DNA of 64,000 nucleotides, taken from contig NZ_CP126084.1 in NCBI RefSeq assembly GCF_030122845.1, positions 2,790,001 to 2,854,000 on the forward strand, read 5' to 3'. Position 1 is the stretch's first letter. Every line of letters begins with the position of its first letter. Below, piece by piece: positions 52,421 through 61,197 of this stretch. The translations under genes were made by a program, and so were the position numbers. The notes below the pieces were generated by a model. It was given only the letters and a program-made list of their open reading frames with translations. It was not told the origin of the DNA and ran no database searches. Source of the DNA: Paenibacillus woosongensis (GTDB lineage: Bacteria; Bacillota; Bacilli; Paenibacillales; Paenibacillaceae).

Positions 52421-53653
52421 ATGACTGATTTCGATCTGAAATTGCAAAAATATGCGGAGCTAGCCGTCAAGATTGGCGTTCAAATCCAGAAAGGGCAGAA
52501 TCTGATCATTAATGCGACAATTGATTCCGCTGAATTGGTGCGTTTGATCGTGAAGGAGGCTTACAACGAAGGAGCCCGTTTTGTGAAGGTCAATTGGAGT
52601 GACGATACGGTTACCCGCCTGCGCTATGATATGGCTGCGGACGAATCCTTCCTCGACGAGCCAAAATGGTATGCCGGAGAAATGCTGGAATACGTGGAGA
52701 ATAATGCAGCTGTGCTGCATGTCATCTCCTCGGATCCGGATTTGTTGAACGGAGTATCGACGGAGCGCCTGACCAATCACCAGAAAACCTATTCCAAAGC
52801 AATGACTAAATATCGCCAGCTCCAAATGGCTAACTTCTTCACCTGGTCAATCGTTGCCGTCCCTTCCAAAGCATGGGCTGCCAAAGTATTCCCGAATCTG
52901 CCGGAAGACCAGCAGGTCCCTGCGCTATGGGAAGCAATCTTCCGCACCGTACGCGTAGACCAGCCCGATCCGGTCGCGGCTTGGAAGGAGCATATCGCGA
53001 ACTTGAGCCAGAAAGCGGATTACCTCAATCGGAAGAAATTCCAGAAGCTGCATTATGTCGCTCCAGGAACGGATTTGACGATCGAGCTTCCGGCTGACCA
53101 CTTATGGGTAGCTGCAGAGAGCGATAACGATAAAGGCGTCAGCTTCCTGGCGAATTTGCCTACCGAGGAAGTCTTCACCGCCCCGCTGAAAACCGGTGTC
53201 AACGGCACGGTATCCAGCACGAAACCGCTGAGCTACAGCGGCAATATCATCGATAAGTTTTCCTTGACCTTCGAGAATGGTAAAATCGTCGACTACAAGG
53301 CCGAGCAAGGTGAAGCGACCCTGAAGCAGCTTGTAGAGATGGATGAGGGCGCAAGCTACCTCGGTGAGGTAGCTTTGGTACCGCACGGGTCGCCAATTTC
53401 CCAATCCGGCCTCCTGTTCTACAATACCTTATTCGACGAGAATGCCTCTAACCATTTGGCCATCGGTGCAGGGTATGCCTTTACGCTGAACGGCGGCACG
53501 ACCATGTCGCAGGAGCAGCTGCAGGAAGCAGGCCTGAACCAAAGCCTGGTTCATGTGGACTTCATGATCGGCTCCGGAGAAATGGACATTTACGGCATTT
53601 CAGCAGACGGCGAAAAGGAGCAAATTTTCACCAAAGGCAATTGGGCGATCTAA
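52421..53653 (+). CDS. M29 family aminopeptidase (AmpS type)
   Basis: The 410-residue metallo-aminopeptidase removes N-terminal residues from peptides in the cytosol. M29 signatures include GEVALVPHGSPISQSG near 310, SNHLAIGAGYAF near 345 and LVHVDFMIGSGEMDIYG near 380, containing the Glu, His, Tyr and Asp ligands of the two-metal site. GGAGGAG lies before ATG 52421. It has its own promoter and a strong terminator. Confidence 0.94.
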   Translation: MTDFDLKLQKYAELAVKIGVQIQKGQNLIINATIDSAELVRLIVKEAYNEGARFVKVNWSDDTVTRLRYDMAADESFLDEPKWYAGEMLEYVENNAAVLHVISSDPDLLNGVSTERLTNHQKTYSKAMTKYRQLQMANFFTWSIVAVPSKAWAAKVFPNLPEDQQVPALWEAIFRTVRVDQPDPVAAWKEHIANLSQKADYLNRKKFQKLHYVAPGTDLTIELPADHLWVAAESDNDKGVSFLANLPTEEVFTAPLKTGVNGTVSSTKPLSYSGNIIDKFSLTFENGKIVDYKAEQGEATLKQLVEMDEGASYLGEVALVPHGSPISQSGLLFYNTLFDENASNHLAIGAGYAFTLNGGTTMSQEQLQEAGLNQSLVHVDFMIGSGEMDIYGISADGEKEQIFTKGNWAI

Positions 53654-53675
53654 TCTTTCGCCATTTGAACGGAAA

Positions 53676-53715
53676 AAGAGCCAAGCTGGCGCATTTATGC
53701 GCTTGCTTGGCTCTT
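53676..53715. terminator. Branched bidirectional terminator
   Basis: AAGAGCCAAGC pairs with GCTTGGCTCTT, and an inner GCGCA/TGCGC stem sits inside. The minus strand ends in CTCTTTTTCCG, serving the small membrane gene at 53740; on the plus strand it follows the aminopeptidase. Confidence 0.88.
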
Positions 53716-53739
53716 CGCTTCTTGGCAATGATTCGCTTA

Positions 53740-53940
53740 TCAATCGAGAATCATTACGACCAATACGGAAATGACAATAACGGAAGCGGCGTACATCACC
53801 GTAAGCCCTACGATATTTTTCGTCGTCCGCTTATCATAATTGGGGTTGCCTGTCCGGTTCTGTTTAGATGCCCCCACCCATAGCGTCCCTATTCCTGCGA
53901 TTATGACCAGAATGATAATAACAGCATACATCCAGCTCAC
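53740..53940 (-). CDS. Small two-helix membrane protein
   Basis: The 66-residue protein has two hydrophobic helices (MYAVIIILVIIAGIGTLWVG and VMYAASVIVISVLVVMILD) joined by a basic hydrophilic loop (SKQNRTGNPNYDKRTTKN). The start is GTG 53940 with AGGAGGT upstream. Function unknown. It is 34 bases downstream of the MFS gene on the same strand. Confidence 0.8.
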   Translation of the reverse strand: MSWMYAVIIILVIIAGIGTLWVGASKQNRTGNPNYDKRTTKNIVGLTVMYAASVIVISVLVVMILD

Positions 53941-53974
53941 GATTGGTTACCTCCTCTGCAGCATCCTGCATTGA

Positions 53975-55180
53975 TTATGACAAATGTCTCAGGCTTCGGG
54001 CAATACGTTTTGCACGAAATCGTTCGATAAAGATAGCCGAAATGCTAAGAATCAAGAGCAGGGCGACGAACGCGGACAGCAGCCAGGCGGATGTATCCGC
54101 TCCGACGACGTCCATGCTTTTGCCCATAGCGAGCGGCAAAGCCGCCCCTCCTGTCCCCCCTGCAGCGATAAGGATGCTAGGTGTAGACTCCTCGGCCCCA
54201 GGCAGCAGCTTGCTGGCGAATACAAGGGCGATCGAGAACAGCCCGGACATGAACAGTCCGAACAGCAAAATAAGAACGAACACGACGGACAACTGCCCGA
54301 TAATGGCAAATAGCGATATGAGCACCAGGCTAGCAGCACAGCTCCACAACACATAGCGGCCGTAGGAAATGCGCTCTGCAATGACCCCACAGAATACGCG
54401 GCCTAGCGTCATGGCCATCCAGAACAAGGTAACGCTGAGCGCAGCAGTCGATTTGTCAGTTCCGAGCTTCTCAATTAGCAGGGAAGGCAGGAAGTTCACA
54501 AAGCTCATTTCCGTACCGACGTACAGGAAGAAGAAGAGCGTAAAGACGGCAAGCAGCAGCCCGCGAACTCCCTGATACTGTGAAAACAGCGCCCCTTTCT
54601 TCTCCCGTTTGACTTCCTTCGCGTTCAGCAAATCGTTTAATTCTCCAAAGTTGCTCTTCATCCAGGCCAGCAGCATCAGCAAAGCCGACAAAGCGATAAA
54701 AAGAAAGGAAAAACGCCACATTTCCGTCCGGATCAGCCAGCCGGCGATCAGCGGCATGACCAAAGCTCCGACCCCGAAAAATACCTCGAGCTTGCTCATC
54801 GCAACGGCCGTGCCTTCTTTTACCGCTACGATAATCAGCGTGCCGATAACGGCTTCGATCATACCAAATCCGAATCCGGCGACCGTCCCGACCACATACA
54901 TCCATTCCCACGGAAGCAGCATCGTGTAGCAAACTTCAGCGATGCAGAGCATCCCTGTCGCGATGATCAGCCCTGTTCTTTTACCAAAATTGGATATAAG
55001 CAGCGGTGAAACAAGCACCCCTACCAGAAAACCGGCAAACTGCGCAAAAATCAGACTTCCGCCGGCCGTGTACTCCTTGCCGTAATGCTCAAGCAGGTTA
55101 GGCATAATCGACCCGACGACGACGTGCGCTAGACCGATTAGCAAATACGCCCAACAACCCATCCAAATTAAGCGTTTCAT
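53975..55180 (-). CDS. MFS transporter resembling glucose/mannose:H+ symporter GlcP
   Basis: The 401-residue transporter has 12 predicted helices. It resembles Bacillus GlcP along its length: FAGFLVGVLVSPLLISNFGK near 45, AMSKLEVFFGVGALVMPLIA near 125, FFFLYVGTEMSFVNFLPSL near 215 and SVTLFWMAMTLGRVFCGVIA. It probably imports a hexose with protons. ATG 55180 has AGAGGAG ten bases upstream; a start nine codons earlier has no such site. Substrate assignment rests on resemblance only. Confidence 0.85.
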   Translation of the reverse strand: MKRLIWMGCWAYLLIGLAHVVVGSIMPNLLEHYGKEYTAGGSLIFAQFAGFLVGVLVSPLLISNFGKRTGLIIATGMLCIAEVCYTMLLPWEWMYVVGTVAGFGFGMIEAVIGTLIIVAVKEGTAVAMSKLEVFFGVGALVMPLIAGWLIRTEMWRFSFLFIALSALLMLLAWMKSNFGELNDLLNAKEVKREKKGALFSQYQGVRGLLLAVFTLFFFLYVGTEMSFVNFLPSLLIEKLGTDKSTAALSVTLFWMAMTLGRVFCGVIAERISYGRYVLWSCAASLVLISLFAIIGQLSVVFVLILLFGLFMSGLFSIALVFASKLLPGAEESTPSILIAAGGTGGAALPLAMGKSMDVVGADTSAWLLSAFVALLLILSISAIFIERFRAKRIARSLRHLS

Positions 55181-55412
55181 GTGTGCTAAGCTCCTCTCCC
55201 GATGCACCTATTTAATATGTATGACATCCAACTACTCTATTGTAGATTAAAGTAACAGGCGCGTCACCACTCTGCTGATGAACAACTGAAAGATTCACAA
55301 TTCAGTGTAAGTTTTCATGTAGAGGGAAAAGATTCCTCTTCCGCCAAAAATCATGTAGAATGCATATAGATGAATATGAAAAACCGTTAGGGGAACCGGA
55401 GAGGAGAAAATC

Positions 55413-56027
55413 ATGTCGGAACGCCTGAAATGGTTGCTCGTCGCTGATTTTTACGACTTAGCCGAGAGCGTTCAGGAAGAAATTTATTATGCTTTCTACG
55501 ATCTTGTCTATGGATCCGTTTATTATATGATCAAAGATCATCAAACCAGCGAAGATATTATACAGGAAGCTTTCCTTAAAGTCGTTGCGAGCAAGCCTGC
55601 CTTCGACAGTGAGGTCGGGATGAAATCCTGGCTGAAAGTCGTTACGCGGAATACGGCCATCAATTTTTTAAGAAAAAGCAAAAAGTACCGTAACCATTTG
55701 GATGCGGATAGTGTTTATATAGAAATAGATCCATTCATCAACCCCACCGGCTCCGTTGAGCAAATCGTGGAAACGAAACTAATGGAAGAAGCCATCATCG
55801 ATTACTTACATAAACTTAAGCCGGAATACCGATTACTGATGGAATACCGCTGGAAGCTGGGGCTGAGCTACAAGGAAATCGCCGAAAGGCTCCATATTAG
55901 CGAAGATGTTGTCAGACAGCGATTGCACCGTACGCGAGAAGGAATCAAAATAATGCTGTATAAAGAGTGGGGTGACCATATTGAAACGAAGCAGTCCCCG
56001 CGAAGCCGTATATCCCGCGGAGTTTAA
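55413..56027 (+). CDS. ECF-type RNA polymerase sigma factor
   Basis: The 204-residue sigma-70 family protein has region 2 (VYGSVYYMIKDHQTSEDIIQ with EAFLKVV) and region 4 (LSYKEIAERLHISEDVVRQR with LHRTREGIK), separated by a short linker, and lacks regions 1 and 3. It directs polymerase to a stress regulon that probably includes itself. AGAGGAG precedes ATG 55413. The next gene overlaps its 3' end by 56 bases and encodes a membrane protein likely to be its anti-sigma factor. Confidence 0.9.
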   Translation: MSERLKWLLVADFYDLAESVQEEIYYAFYDLVYGSVYYMIKDHQTSEDIIQEAFLKVVASKPAFDSEVGMKSWLKVVTRNTAINFLRKSKKYRNHLDADSVYIEIDPFINPTGSVEQIVETKLMEEAIIDYLHKLKPEYRLLMEYRWKLGLSYKEIAERLHISEDVVRQRLHRTREGIKIMLYKEWGDHIETKQSPRSRISRGV

Positions 56028-56826
56028 CATACTGTTTGATGAAGCCTTCGACGAGGCAACCAAGCAGCTTCCTCCCTATACCGACGCTTATAAGCAACAA
56101 TCCTGGAATGCAATACAGCCGAAGCTCATGAGGCAGGCTAGACGCCGCAAACGCTGGAAATGGCTGCGCCGTTACGAGGTCATTGCTTTGGTTGCGGCAT
56201 TTATGCTGTTTAGCGCAATTCTGTTCACGCCGCCAATCGTGACGGAAGCAGTCTCCCCCATCTATCAGGAATTGAGGAGCTGGGGCAACGGCATGAGCCA
56301 GATCATTTTTGGCAAAGGGCGGCATCCGGACCAAAGCGGCGTAACATATGCGCTGAATGCTTCCTATGACGAGGCAGACGTCAGCCAGCCGCCATGTCCG
56401 AAAGTATTTCCGTTGTCCATGAAGACGCAGCTGAACGATTTAAGGGAGAGCCTCCCTTTTTCGCTTCCTAAGATCACCTATATGCCTAGAGGATATATAT
56501 TTAATTCGGCAGAACCGATTACCGCAAAGGGCTCTGCCCTTGAACCCGCGGAGAGCGGACAGATCGAAGGCGTATATTTGCTGTTCGAAACGCGGCACAA
56601 CCAGCAATTGACCATGATGTTCAAGACACTGAAGGAAGACGAGATCATCCGCATGCCCTATGAAGAGAACATCGAGACGGTGACCTTGAACAATGGCACC
56701 ATCGCTTATTTTACTCCGGGGAAAACGCAACAAATTACCTTCATGATCGGCGATATCTACTTCATGGCTGCAGGCGGTTTGGATAAGGAAGATCTTCTGA
56801 AAATCGCAAATGGCTTAGATATATAA
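55972..56826 (+). CDS. Membrane protein with DUF4367-like domain, probable anti-sigma factor
   Basis: The 284-residue protein has a cytosolic N-terminus (about 1-70), a single membrane helix (YEVIALVAAFMLFSAILFTP) and an extracytoplasmic domain ending SGQIEGVYLLFETRHNQQLT with YFTPGKTQQITFMIG, typical of DUF4367. That layout, and the 56-base overlap with the sigma gene, suggest a membrane anti-sigma factor. The cytosolic part has no zinc motif of the ZAS type. GTG 55972 and TTG 55981 are both possible starts. A strong terminator follows. Confidence 0.8.
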   Translation: MTILKRSSPREAVYPAEFNILFDEAFDEATKQLPPYTDAYKQQSWNAIQPKLMRQARRRKRWKWLRRYEVIALVAAFMLFSAILFTPPIVTEAVSPIYQELRSWGNGMSQIIFGKGRHPDQSGVTYALNASYDEADVSQPPCPKVFPLSMKTQLNDLRESLPFSLPKITYMPRGYIFNSAEPITAKGSALEPAESGQIEGVYLLFETRHNQQLTMMFKTLKEDEIIRMPYEENIETVTLNNGTIAYFTPGKTQQITFMIGDIYFMAAGGLDKEDLLKIANGLDI

Positions 56827-56828
56827 GA

Positions 56829-56852
56829 AAGGGTGCCCTTTCGGGCACCCTT
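56829..56852. terminator. Bidirectional terminator between convergent genes
   Basis: AAGGGTGCCC pairs perfectly with GGGCACCCTT around TTTC. It ends the sigma/anti-sigma operon and the CorC-like gene from the other side. Confidence 0.92.
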
Positions 56853-56872
56853 CTTCTCTGTTGTTATCTATG

Positions 56873-58282
56873 TTACGCGCCGGCTCCCTCTAGCGGAATC
56901 AACTCCTGCTTCACGAGCTTCACGCGCGATATTCTCTTGTTGTCGGTTTGTTCTACTACGTAAATATAGCCATCATTCTCGACAGATTGCCCGACCTGTG
57001 GCGGCAACACCTGGATTCTCGAATATAACCAGCCGCCGATCGTATCGTAATCATCCGAATCCAACTCCAGGCCGAACCGGTCGTTTACCGCTTCAATCAG
57101 CATAAGCCCGTCGATAGAATAGGTATCCTCGCCAATTTGCTCGATCCCGGGACGTTCCTCGTCAAATTCATCCTGGATTTCACCGACGATTTCCTCGACG
57201 ATATCCTCCAGCGTGACAAGTCCGGACGTACCGCCGTATTCGTCAATCAATATCGCAATTTGCGTCTTGTTCCGCTGCATGCGCTTCATCAAGTCGCTGA
57301 TGTGGGTGGATTCGGGCACAGCCATAATTGGACGAAGCAGGTCTAAATAATTCGCCGAGTTCGAACGTATCAAATCTTTTATATGAATAAAGCCGATCAC
57401 GTGATCCTTGTCGTTGGCACATACCGGATAACGTGTACGCGTTCCCTCTAAAGCGATTTCCAAATTTTCATGCAAGGTGTTCTGGGTATACAGACAGATC
57501 ATTTCGGTACGAGGTATCATGATTTCTCTTGCCGTTGTATCCGCAAATTCAAAAATGTTATCCACGAGGGACATCTCGGTACTATCGATCAGGCCGCTCT
57601 CGCTGCTCTCCTTCATCATCACCCTGATTTCTTCCTCAGTATGCGCTGAATCATGCTGCTCCTTAAGCGGCTCGATGCCGAATATTTTCAGCAGGCCGGA
57701 TGACAAGCCGTTCAGTACCCAAATCATCGGAAACATCAATCGGTAGAACACTTGCATGGGGCGTGCCGACAGCAGGGTTACCTTCTCCGCATTGCGGACG
57801 GCCACCGTCTTCGGCGCCAGCTCCCCAAGAACGATATGCAGCACGGCGATAAGCAAAAATGCCGTCGCCAGCGAAATGGTGTATGCGGCCTTGCTCCCTA
57901 TCCCCGTGAACTGAAAAATCGGATTCAGCAGACGCGCCACAACCGGCTCACCAAGCCATCCTAGACCAAGAGAGCTAAGCGTAATGCCCAGCTGGCATGC
58001 GGACAAATAACCGTCCAGACGGCTCATGAGTCCTTTTGCCGTGATGGCGCTCTTCTTCCCCTCCTCAATCAAGGCATCGATTCGGCCTGCGCGAACTTTC
58101 ACAATCGCAAATTCAGCCGAGACGAAAAATCCGTTAAGCAGAACTAATATAATCATAAGTCCCACGTGGTAAATACTCGGTAAAGGGTCAGTCAATACGA
58201 TTCCTATTCCCGCTGTACAAAAAGCGGAGAACAGGTGCACCTCCTTCGCGGTTTGAATTAATTTGACTGTGAACAGGTTCAT
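56873..58282 (-). CDS. Hemolysin-family CNNM/CBS/CorC transporter-like protein
   Basis: The 469-residue protein has the usual three parts: a CNNM membrane domain (VGLMIILVLLNGFFVSAEFA from about 40 to 200), two CBS domains (ITDTAREIMIPRTEM-like sequence near 240 and HISDLMKRMQRNKTQIAILI near 320) and the C-terminal CorC_HlyC domain (YDTIGGWLYSRIQVLPPQVG). Members move Mg2+ or Co2+ or resist them. The first 35 residues are unusual; a TTG near 58192 preceded by GGAATAGGA, or a site at AAGGAGGTG further up, may be the real start. Function by homology only. Confidence 0.9.
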   Translation of the reverse strand: MNLFTVKLIQTAKEVHLFSAFCTAGIGIVLTDPLPSIYHVGLMIILVLLNGFFVSAEFAIVKVRAGRIDALIEEGKKSAITAKGLMSRLDGYLSACQLGITLSSLGLGWLGEPVVARLLNPIFQFTGIGSKAAYTISLATAFLLIAVLHIVLGELAPKTVAVRNAEKVTLLSARPMQVFYRLMFPMIWVLNGLSSGLLKIFGIEPLKEQHDSAHTEEEIRVMMKESSESGLIDSTEMSLVDNIFEFADTTAREIMIPRTEMICLYTQNTLHENLEIALEGTRTRYPVCANDKDHVIGFIHIKDLIRSNSANYLDLLRPIMAVPESTHISDLMKRMQRNKTQIAILIDEYGGTSGLVTLEDIVEEIVGEIQDEFDEERPGIEQIGEDTYSIDGLMLIEAVNDRFGLELDSDDYDTIGGWLYSRIQVLPPQVGQSVENDGYIYVVEQTDNKRISRVKLVKQELIPLEGAGA

Positions 58283-58481
58283 GACCTTTTACATCTAATT
58301 ATATTATTATACACTACACAGTCAAACGGCACGGTATGACAACAGACAAGAGTAAAGGGCTAATTTATTTTGTTTTCCACCTAAAGTTGCGGTTGGTACA
58401 TCGATACCTAGCTTTTGCTGGCTTTTCCTATCGATTTGATGCTAATTCCCATATGAATGAACACAAATAGATCACAGAATG

Positions 58482-58513
58482 AAACAAGGCTGCCCGATCG
58501 GGCAACCTTGTTT
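58482..58513 (-). terminator. Terminator of the gerQ transcript
   Basis: AAACAAGGcTGCC pairs with GGCAaCCTTGTTT (one mismatch) around CGATCG. It lies about 35 bases after gerQ. The U-tract is short (TTGTTTC). Confidence 0.7.
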
Positions 58514-58546
58514 TGCGTATCGCTGGCGATCGGATATGAAAGCCCG

Positions 58547-59026
58547 CTATCTTGACGTCTGCGGATTTCCGATCGTTCCCGGATATTGATAATACAGCGG
58601 TTCAGCAAAAGTAGCGTAGTCCAGATTCACCATGAGCAGAACTGTACGTACTCCCGTTGCTGGATCGCTGATAATGATATGGTCGCGGCCCGCCGCTTCG
58701 AGGACGCCTTTGAATATTTTCGCGTTCCATTCGGAGTTGTTCTCATAAGTCATGTAAAATGTGCCCACCTTGCCCAGGTTCAAGCGAAAAATGTTCTCGA
58801 TATAGGATTGCTCGAATTGTGGAGTTGCCGTTGGTACGACCGTACCCGTCGGCGTCATCGGACTGCCGCTTGGCACCTGCGGCGGATACGGCAGCTGCAT
58901 TCCCCCTCCCCCTTGCATTTGCATCGGCACTTGCTGTTGGGGAGAATAAGTGCTTCCCCCGGCGAAAGCTCCGGACGGGCTGTTGCCGATCTTATAGGTG
59001 ACCGGCCGGTAATTTGGATTGAACAT
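58547..59026 (-). CDS. gerQ: Spore coat protein GerQ
   Basis: The 159-residue coat protein has a Gln/Gly/Pro-rich N-terminus (YSPQQQVPMQMQGGGGMQLP, Lys- and Gln-containing and suited to Tgl cross-linking) and the conserved C-terminal GerQ domain (FEQSYIENIFRLNLGKVGTF, then YMTYENNSEWNAKIFKGVLE and DHIIISDPATGVR). GerQ anchors CwlJ in the coat and is needed for its action in dipicolinate-triggered germination. It lies 48 bases after cwlJ on the same strand, the same pairing as in Bacillus though in reversed order within the operon. Confidence 0.95.
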   Translation of the reverse strand: MFNPNYRPVTYKIGNSPSGAFAGGSTYSPQQQVPMQMQGGGGMQLPYPPQVPSGSPMTPTGTVVPTATPQFEQSYIENIFRLNLGKVGTFYMTYENNSEWNAKIFKGVLEAAGRDHIIISDPATGVRTVLLMVNLDYATFAEPLYYQYPGTIGNPQTSR

Positions 59027-59074
59027 GGAAATATACCTCCTTTATTTCTTGTTTGTGAAGGGAGACAGCTCCCG

Positions 59075-59497
59075 TTAAAATACAGAAGGACAATTCTCAA
59101 AGGTTGGGGAGAAGAAGCAATGAGCCTTGAATCGCCCAGTGTTCTGCTGGTTGTACCAGGTACCCGGGCATTCGCCTTCCGGTCTGAAGAACCATAAAGC
59201 ATTGCTCGCTGGCCATGTGCGCTCGCCGTTAATCACCCTTCTGGCCAGGCGGATGTCGGAATCGCGGGCTCTTTGATAGAAGTAGCCTTTTTGAGTGGCC
59301 TCGAACCCTCCGGGCGACTGAAATACCATTTGGTTCATGGTTCTTATATCCCTGAAATCAAGGCAATTGCCGAGTATACGGTTAACGCCGACGTTGCCGA
59401 CCATCAACATGCCTAGTTCGCCTTCCCCTTCTGCTTCCGCACGCATCAGACGGGCCAGCATTCTGACATCCTCGGAGTTTGCTTTTATGACAGCCAA
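59075..59497 (-). CDS. cwlJ: Cell wall hydrolase CwlJ (spore cortex lysis)
   Basis: The 140-residue hydrolase breaks down spore cortex in germination. It is of the SleB/CwlJ catalytic domain family: LMRAEAEGEGELGMLMVGNV (catalytic Glu region), GYFYQRARDSDIRLARRVIN and NALWFFRPEGECPGTWYNQQ. TTG 59497 was chosen because AAGGAGG lies eight bases upstream and the start then matches the Bacillus CwlJ N-terminus; ATG 59515 would include the ribosome-binding site in the protein. gerQ follows at 48 bases. A sporulation-type promoter is visible upstream. Confidence 0.95.
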   Translation of the reverse strand: MAVIKANSEDVRMLARLMRAEAEGEGELGMLMVGNVGVNRILGNCLDFRDIRTMNQMVFQSPGGFEATQKGYFYQRARDSDIRLARRVINGERTWPASNALWFFRPEGECPGTWYNQQNTGRFKAHCFFSPTFENCPSVF

Positions 59498-59531
59498 GTG
59501 GCTTTCCTCCTTCAATCTCTAATGAACGATA

Positions 59532-59559
59532 TATCCTATGTGCATCCGCCCATATTTGT
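59532..59559 (-). promoter_or_regulatory. SigK/SigE-like promoter for cwlJ-gerQ
   Basis: On the minus strand CATAGGATA (59540-59532) fits the mother-cell -10 consensus CATAnnnTA, with AC 17 bases upstream. It lies 35 bases before the TTG start. The -35 match is weak. Confidence 0.5.
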
Positions 59560-59658
59560 GCCTATTTTTTTGTTGTTTGTTGCCATGTCAATCCGGTATG
59601 GCCAAGGTTTGCGATGAATGCGATTTCATTTTTGAACAAATCGTGTCTATTTCTATGG

Positions 59659-59685
59659 ACGCGCTTACATGAATAGCATATACTA
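59659..59685 (+). promoter_or_regulatory. SigK-like promoter for the FAD oxidoreductase gene
   Basis: GGAC (ending 59660), a 16-base spacer and CATATACTA (59677-59685) match the SigK pattern AC-N16-CATAnnnTA closely. It lies about 95 bases before ATG 59781. Confidence 0.6.
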
Positions 59686-59780
59686 ATAATGAATCCATGC
59701 TTCGAACATATGGAGTCGGAGCAGAATGTTGCGAGAAGCGCTTAAGCTGTGCTTCACAAAACGAATGGGAGGTACGACTA

Positions 59781-61109
59781 ATGAGAATCGCGATTGTTGG
59801 CGGTGGACTTTCAGGGTTAACGGCCGCTGCTTATCTGTCCGACAGTCCGGGTATACAGGGAACAGTGTTCGAGCGTAGCCCACAGTTGGGCGGTAGAGCC
59901 TTTACTTATGAGAAATCAGGTTTCACGCTGAATTATGGAGCACATGCGGTTTACGGCATCGACAGACATACGCTGCTGAATATGGAGAACGAGCTTAACC
60001 TCCGTTTTAACAGCAAGCAGGTAGACAAACGGAATGTTGTATATGCCAAGCATGGACAACTCACTCCCGCTCCGCTTGATTTCGTAAATATTATGAAGAC
60101 TGGCGTACTTACGACGATGGAGAAAATTCGTTTCGTTGCAGAAGTCGCTGCGGTCATCACTAATATTCATCAATTGAAGAATTATCCGACGTTAGGCGAA
60201 TATTTGAATAAGTCTAACGCTTCTCCTGATGTCAAAGAGCTGTGGGAGCATCTAGTCAGCTCCAATTTCTTCATCACCCCGGAAGAAGCGAGACGCGTAT
60301 CCGGCGAAGTGATTGCCGAATACTACCATAACCTGTTCCTCTCGCACAAGCCGGTAAACTACATCCTCGGCAGCTGGTCAACGATTACGAATCAGCTGGT
60401 GGATAAGATTTCCCAGAACAAGGATTGGGAAATTGCCGTTAAGGAGCCGGTTGAATCGATTACGATGGAAAATGACAAATTCATACTGAACACCAAAACT
60501 CGCGAATCATTAGTTTTTGATCAGGTCATTTTCGCTATGCCAGTACAGCAGGTCGCTAAATTGCTGGAATCGACACCTTGGGGCCAGTCCCTTGAACCTT
60601 ACAAAAACAATACATCAACAGAAGTGCTGGTATACGATGTCGGATTCTCCAAGATCATCAATCGTCCCTTCCACTATATCAGCGATATGAACAACAAGCT
60701 GTTCATCAGCGACGTCTCGGCGACGGATCATACCGTTGCTCCCGAAGGCGGCCAGCTGCTGCAGGGCATCGCCTACTTGAATGATGACTTTGCGGATGAA
60801 GAACAGAAGAAGCAATATCTGGAGAGCAAGACCTTGCAGATGGAAGCGCTCTTTGATACTTACTACCCGGGCTGGCGCGACAATACGGCGGTTAAGCGCG
60901 TATCGAAGAAGGCAATGGTCGCCAGCGTCAAGAACATCCATTCAAATAAGCTGCTGCCCAATAGGCTGGATCAGGTTCCCTTCTATTTCTGCGGGGATGG
61001 CTGCGAAGGCAAGGGAGAGCTGGCTGAACGCGCCTTCTCAAGCGGGCGCAAGGTGGCCCAGGATATTCTGGCCAACACGGCCAACGTTAAAGCGCTATCT
61101 TATTCATGA
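59781..61109 (+). CDS. FAD-dependent amine-oxidase/phytoene-desaturase-like oxidoreductase
   Basis: The 442-residue flavoprotein starts with the dinucleotide motif RIAIVGGGLSGLTAAAYLSD and the GGRAFTY loop that holds FAD, as in protoporphyrinogen oxidase, amine oxidase and carotenoid desaturases. It ends with FYFCGDGCEGKGELAERAFS, the second FAD-contact motif of this superfamily. Substrate cannot be named. ATG 59781 has GGGAGG upstream. With a SigK-like promoter and cwlJ/gerQ across the intergenic region, a sporulation or spore-pigment role is suggested. Confidence 0.85.
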   Translation: MRIAIVGGGLSGLTAAAYLSDSPGIQGTVFERSPQLGGRAFTYEKSGFTLNYGAHAVYGIDRHTLLNMENELNLRFNSKQVDKRNVVYAKHGQLTPAPLDFVNIMKTGVLTTMEKIRFVAEVAAVITNIHQLKNYPTLGEYLNKSNASPDVKELWEHLVSSNFFITPEEARRVSGEVIAEYYHNLFLSHKPVNYILGSWSTITNQLVDKISQNKDWEIAVKEPVESITMENDKFILNTKTRESLVFDQVIFAMPVQQVAKLLESTPWGQSLEPYKNNTSTEVLVYDVGFSKIINRPFHYISDMNNKLFISDVSATDHTVAPEGGQLLQGIAYLNDDFADEEQKKQYLESKTLQMEALFDTYYPGWRDNTAVKRVSKKAMVASVKNIHSNKLLPNRLDQVPFYFCGDGCEGKGELAERAFSSGRKVAQDILANTANVKALSYS

Positions 61110-61124
61110 CAATCAAATGGCAAA

Positions 61125-61149
61125 AGAGCTGCCCGGCCTGGACAGCTCT
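61125..61149 (+). terminator. Terminator of the FAD oxidoreductase gene
   Basis: AGAGCTG (61125-61131) pairs with CAGCTCT (61143-61149) with an inner CCC/GGA pairing, followed by CTTGTTGTTATTTG. Confidence 0.8.
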
Positions 61150-61197
61150 CTTGTTGTTATTTGTAAGGCTCCTCAGCGGCAGCCTGCTTGGAACAAT

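Noticed and set aside
58408-58608. 66-codon minus-strand frame after gerQ
   Set aside because: It overlaps the gerQ 3' end and spans the terminator, with no start signal.
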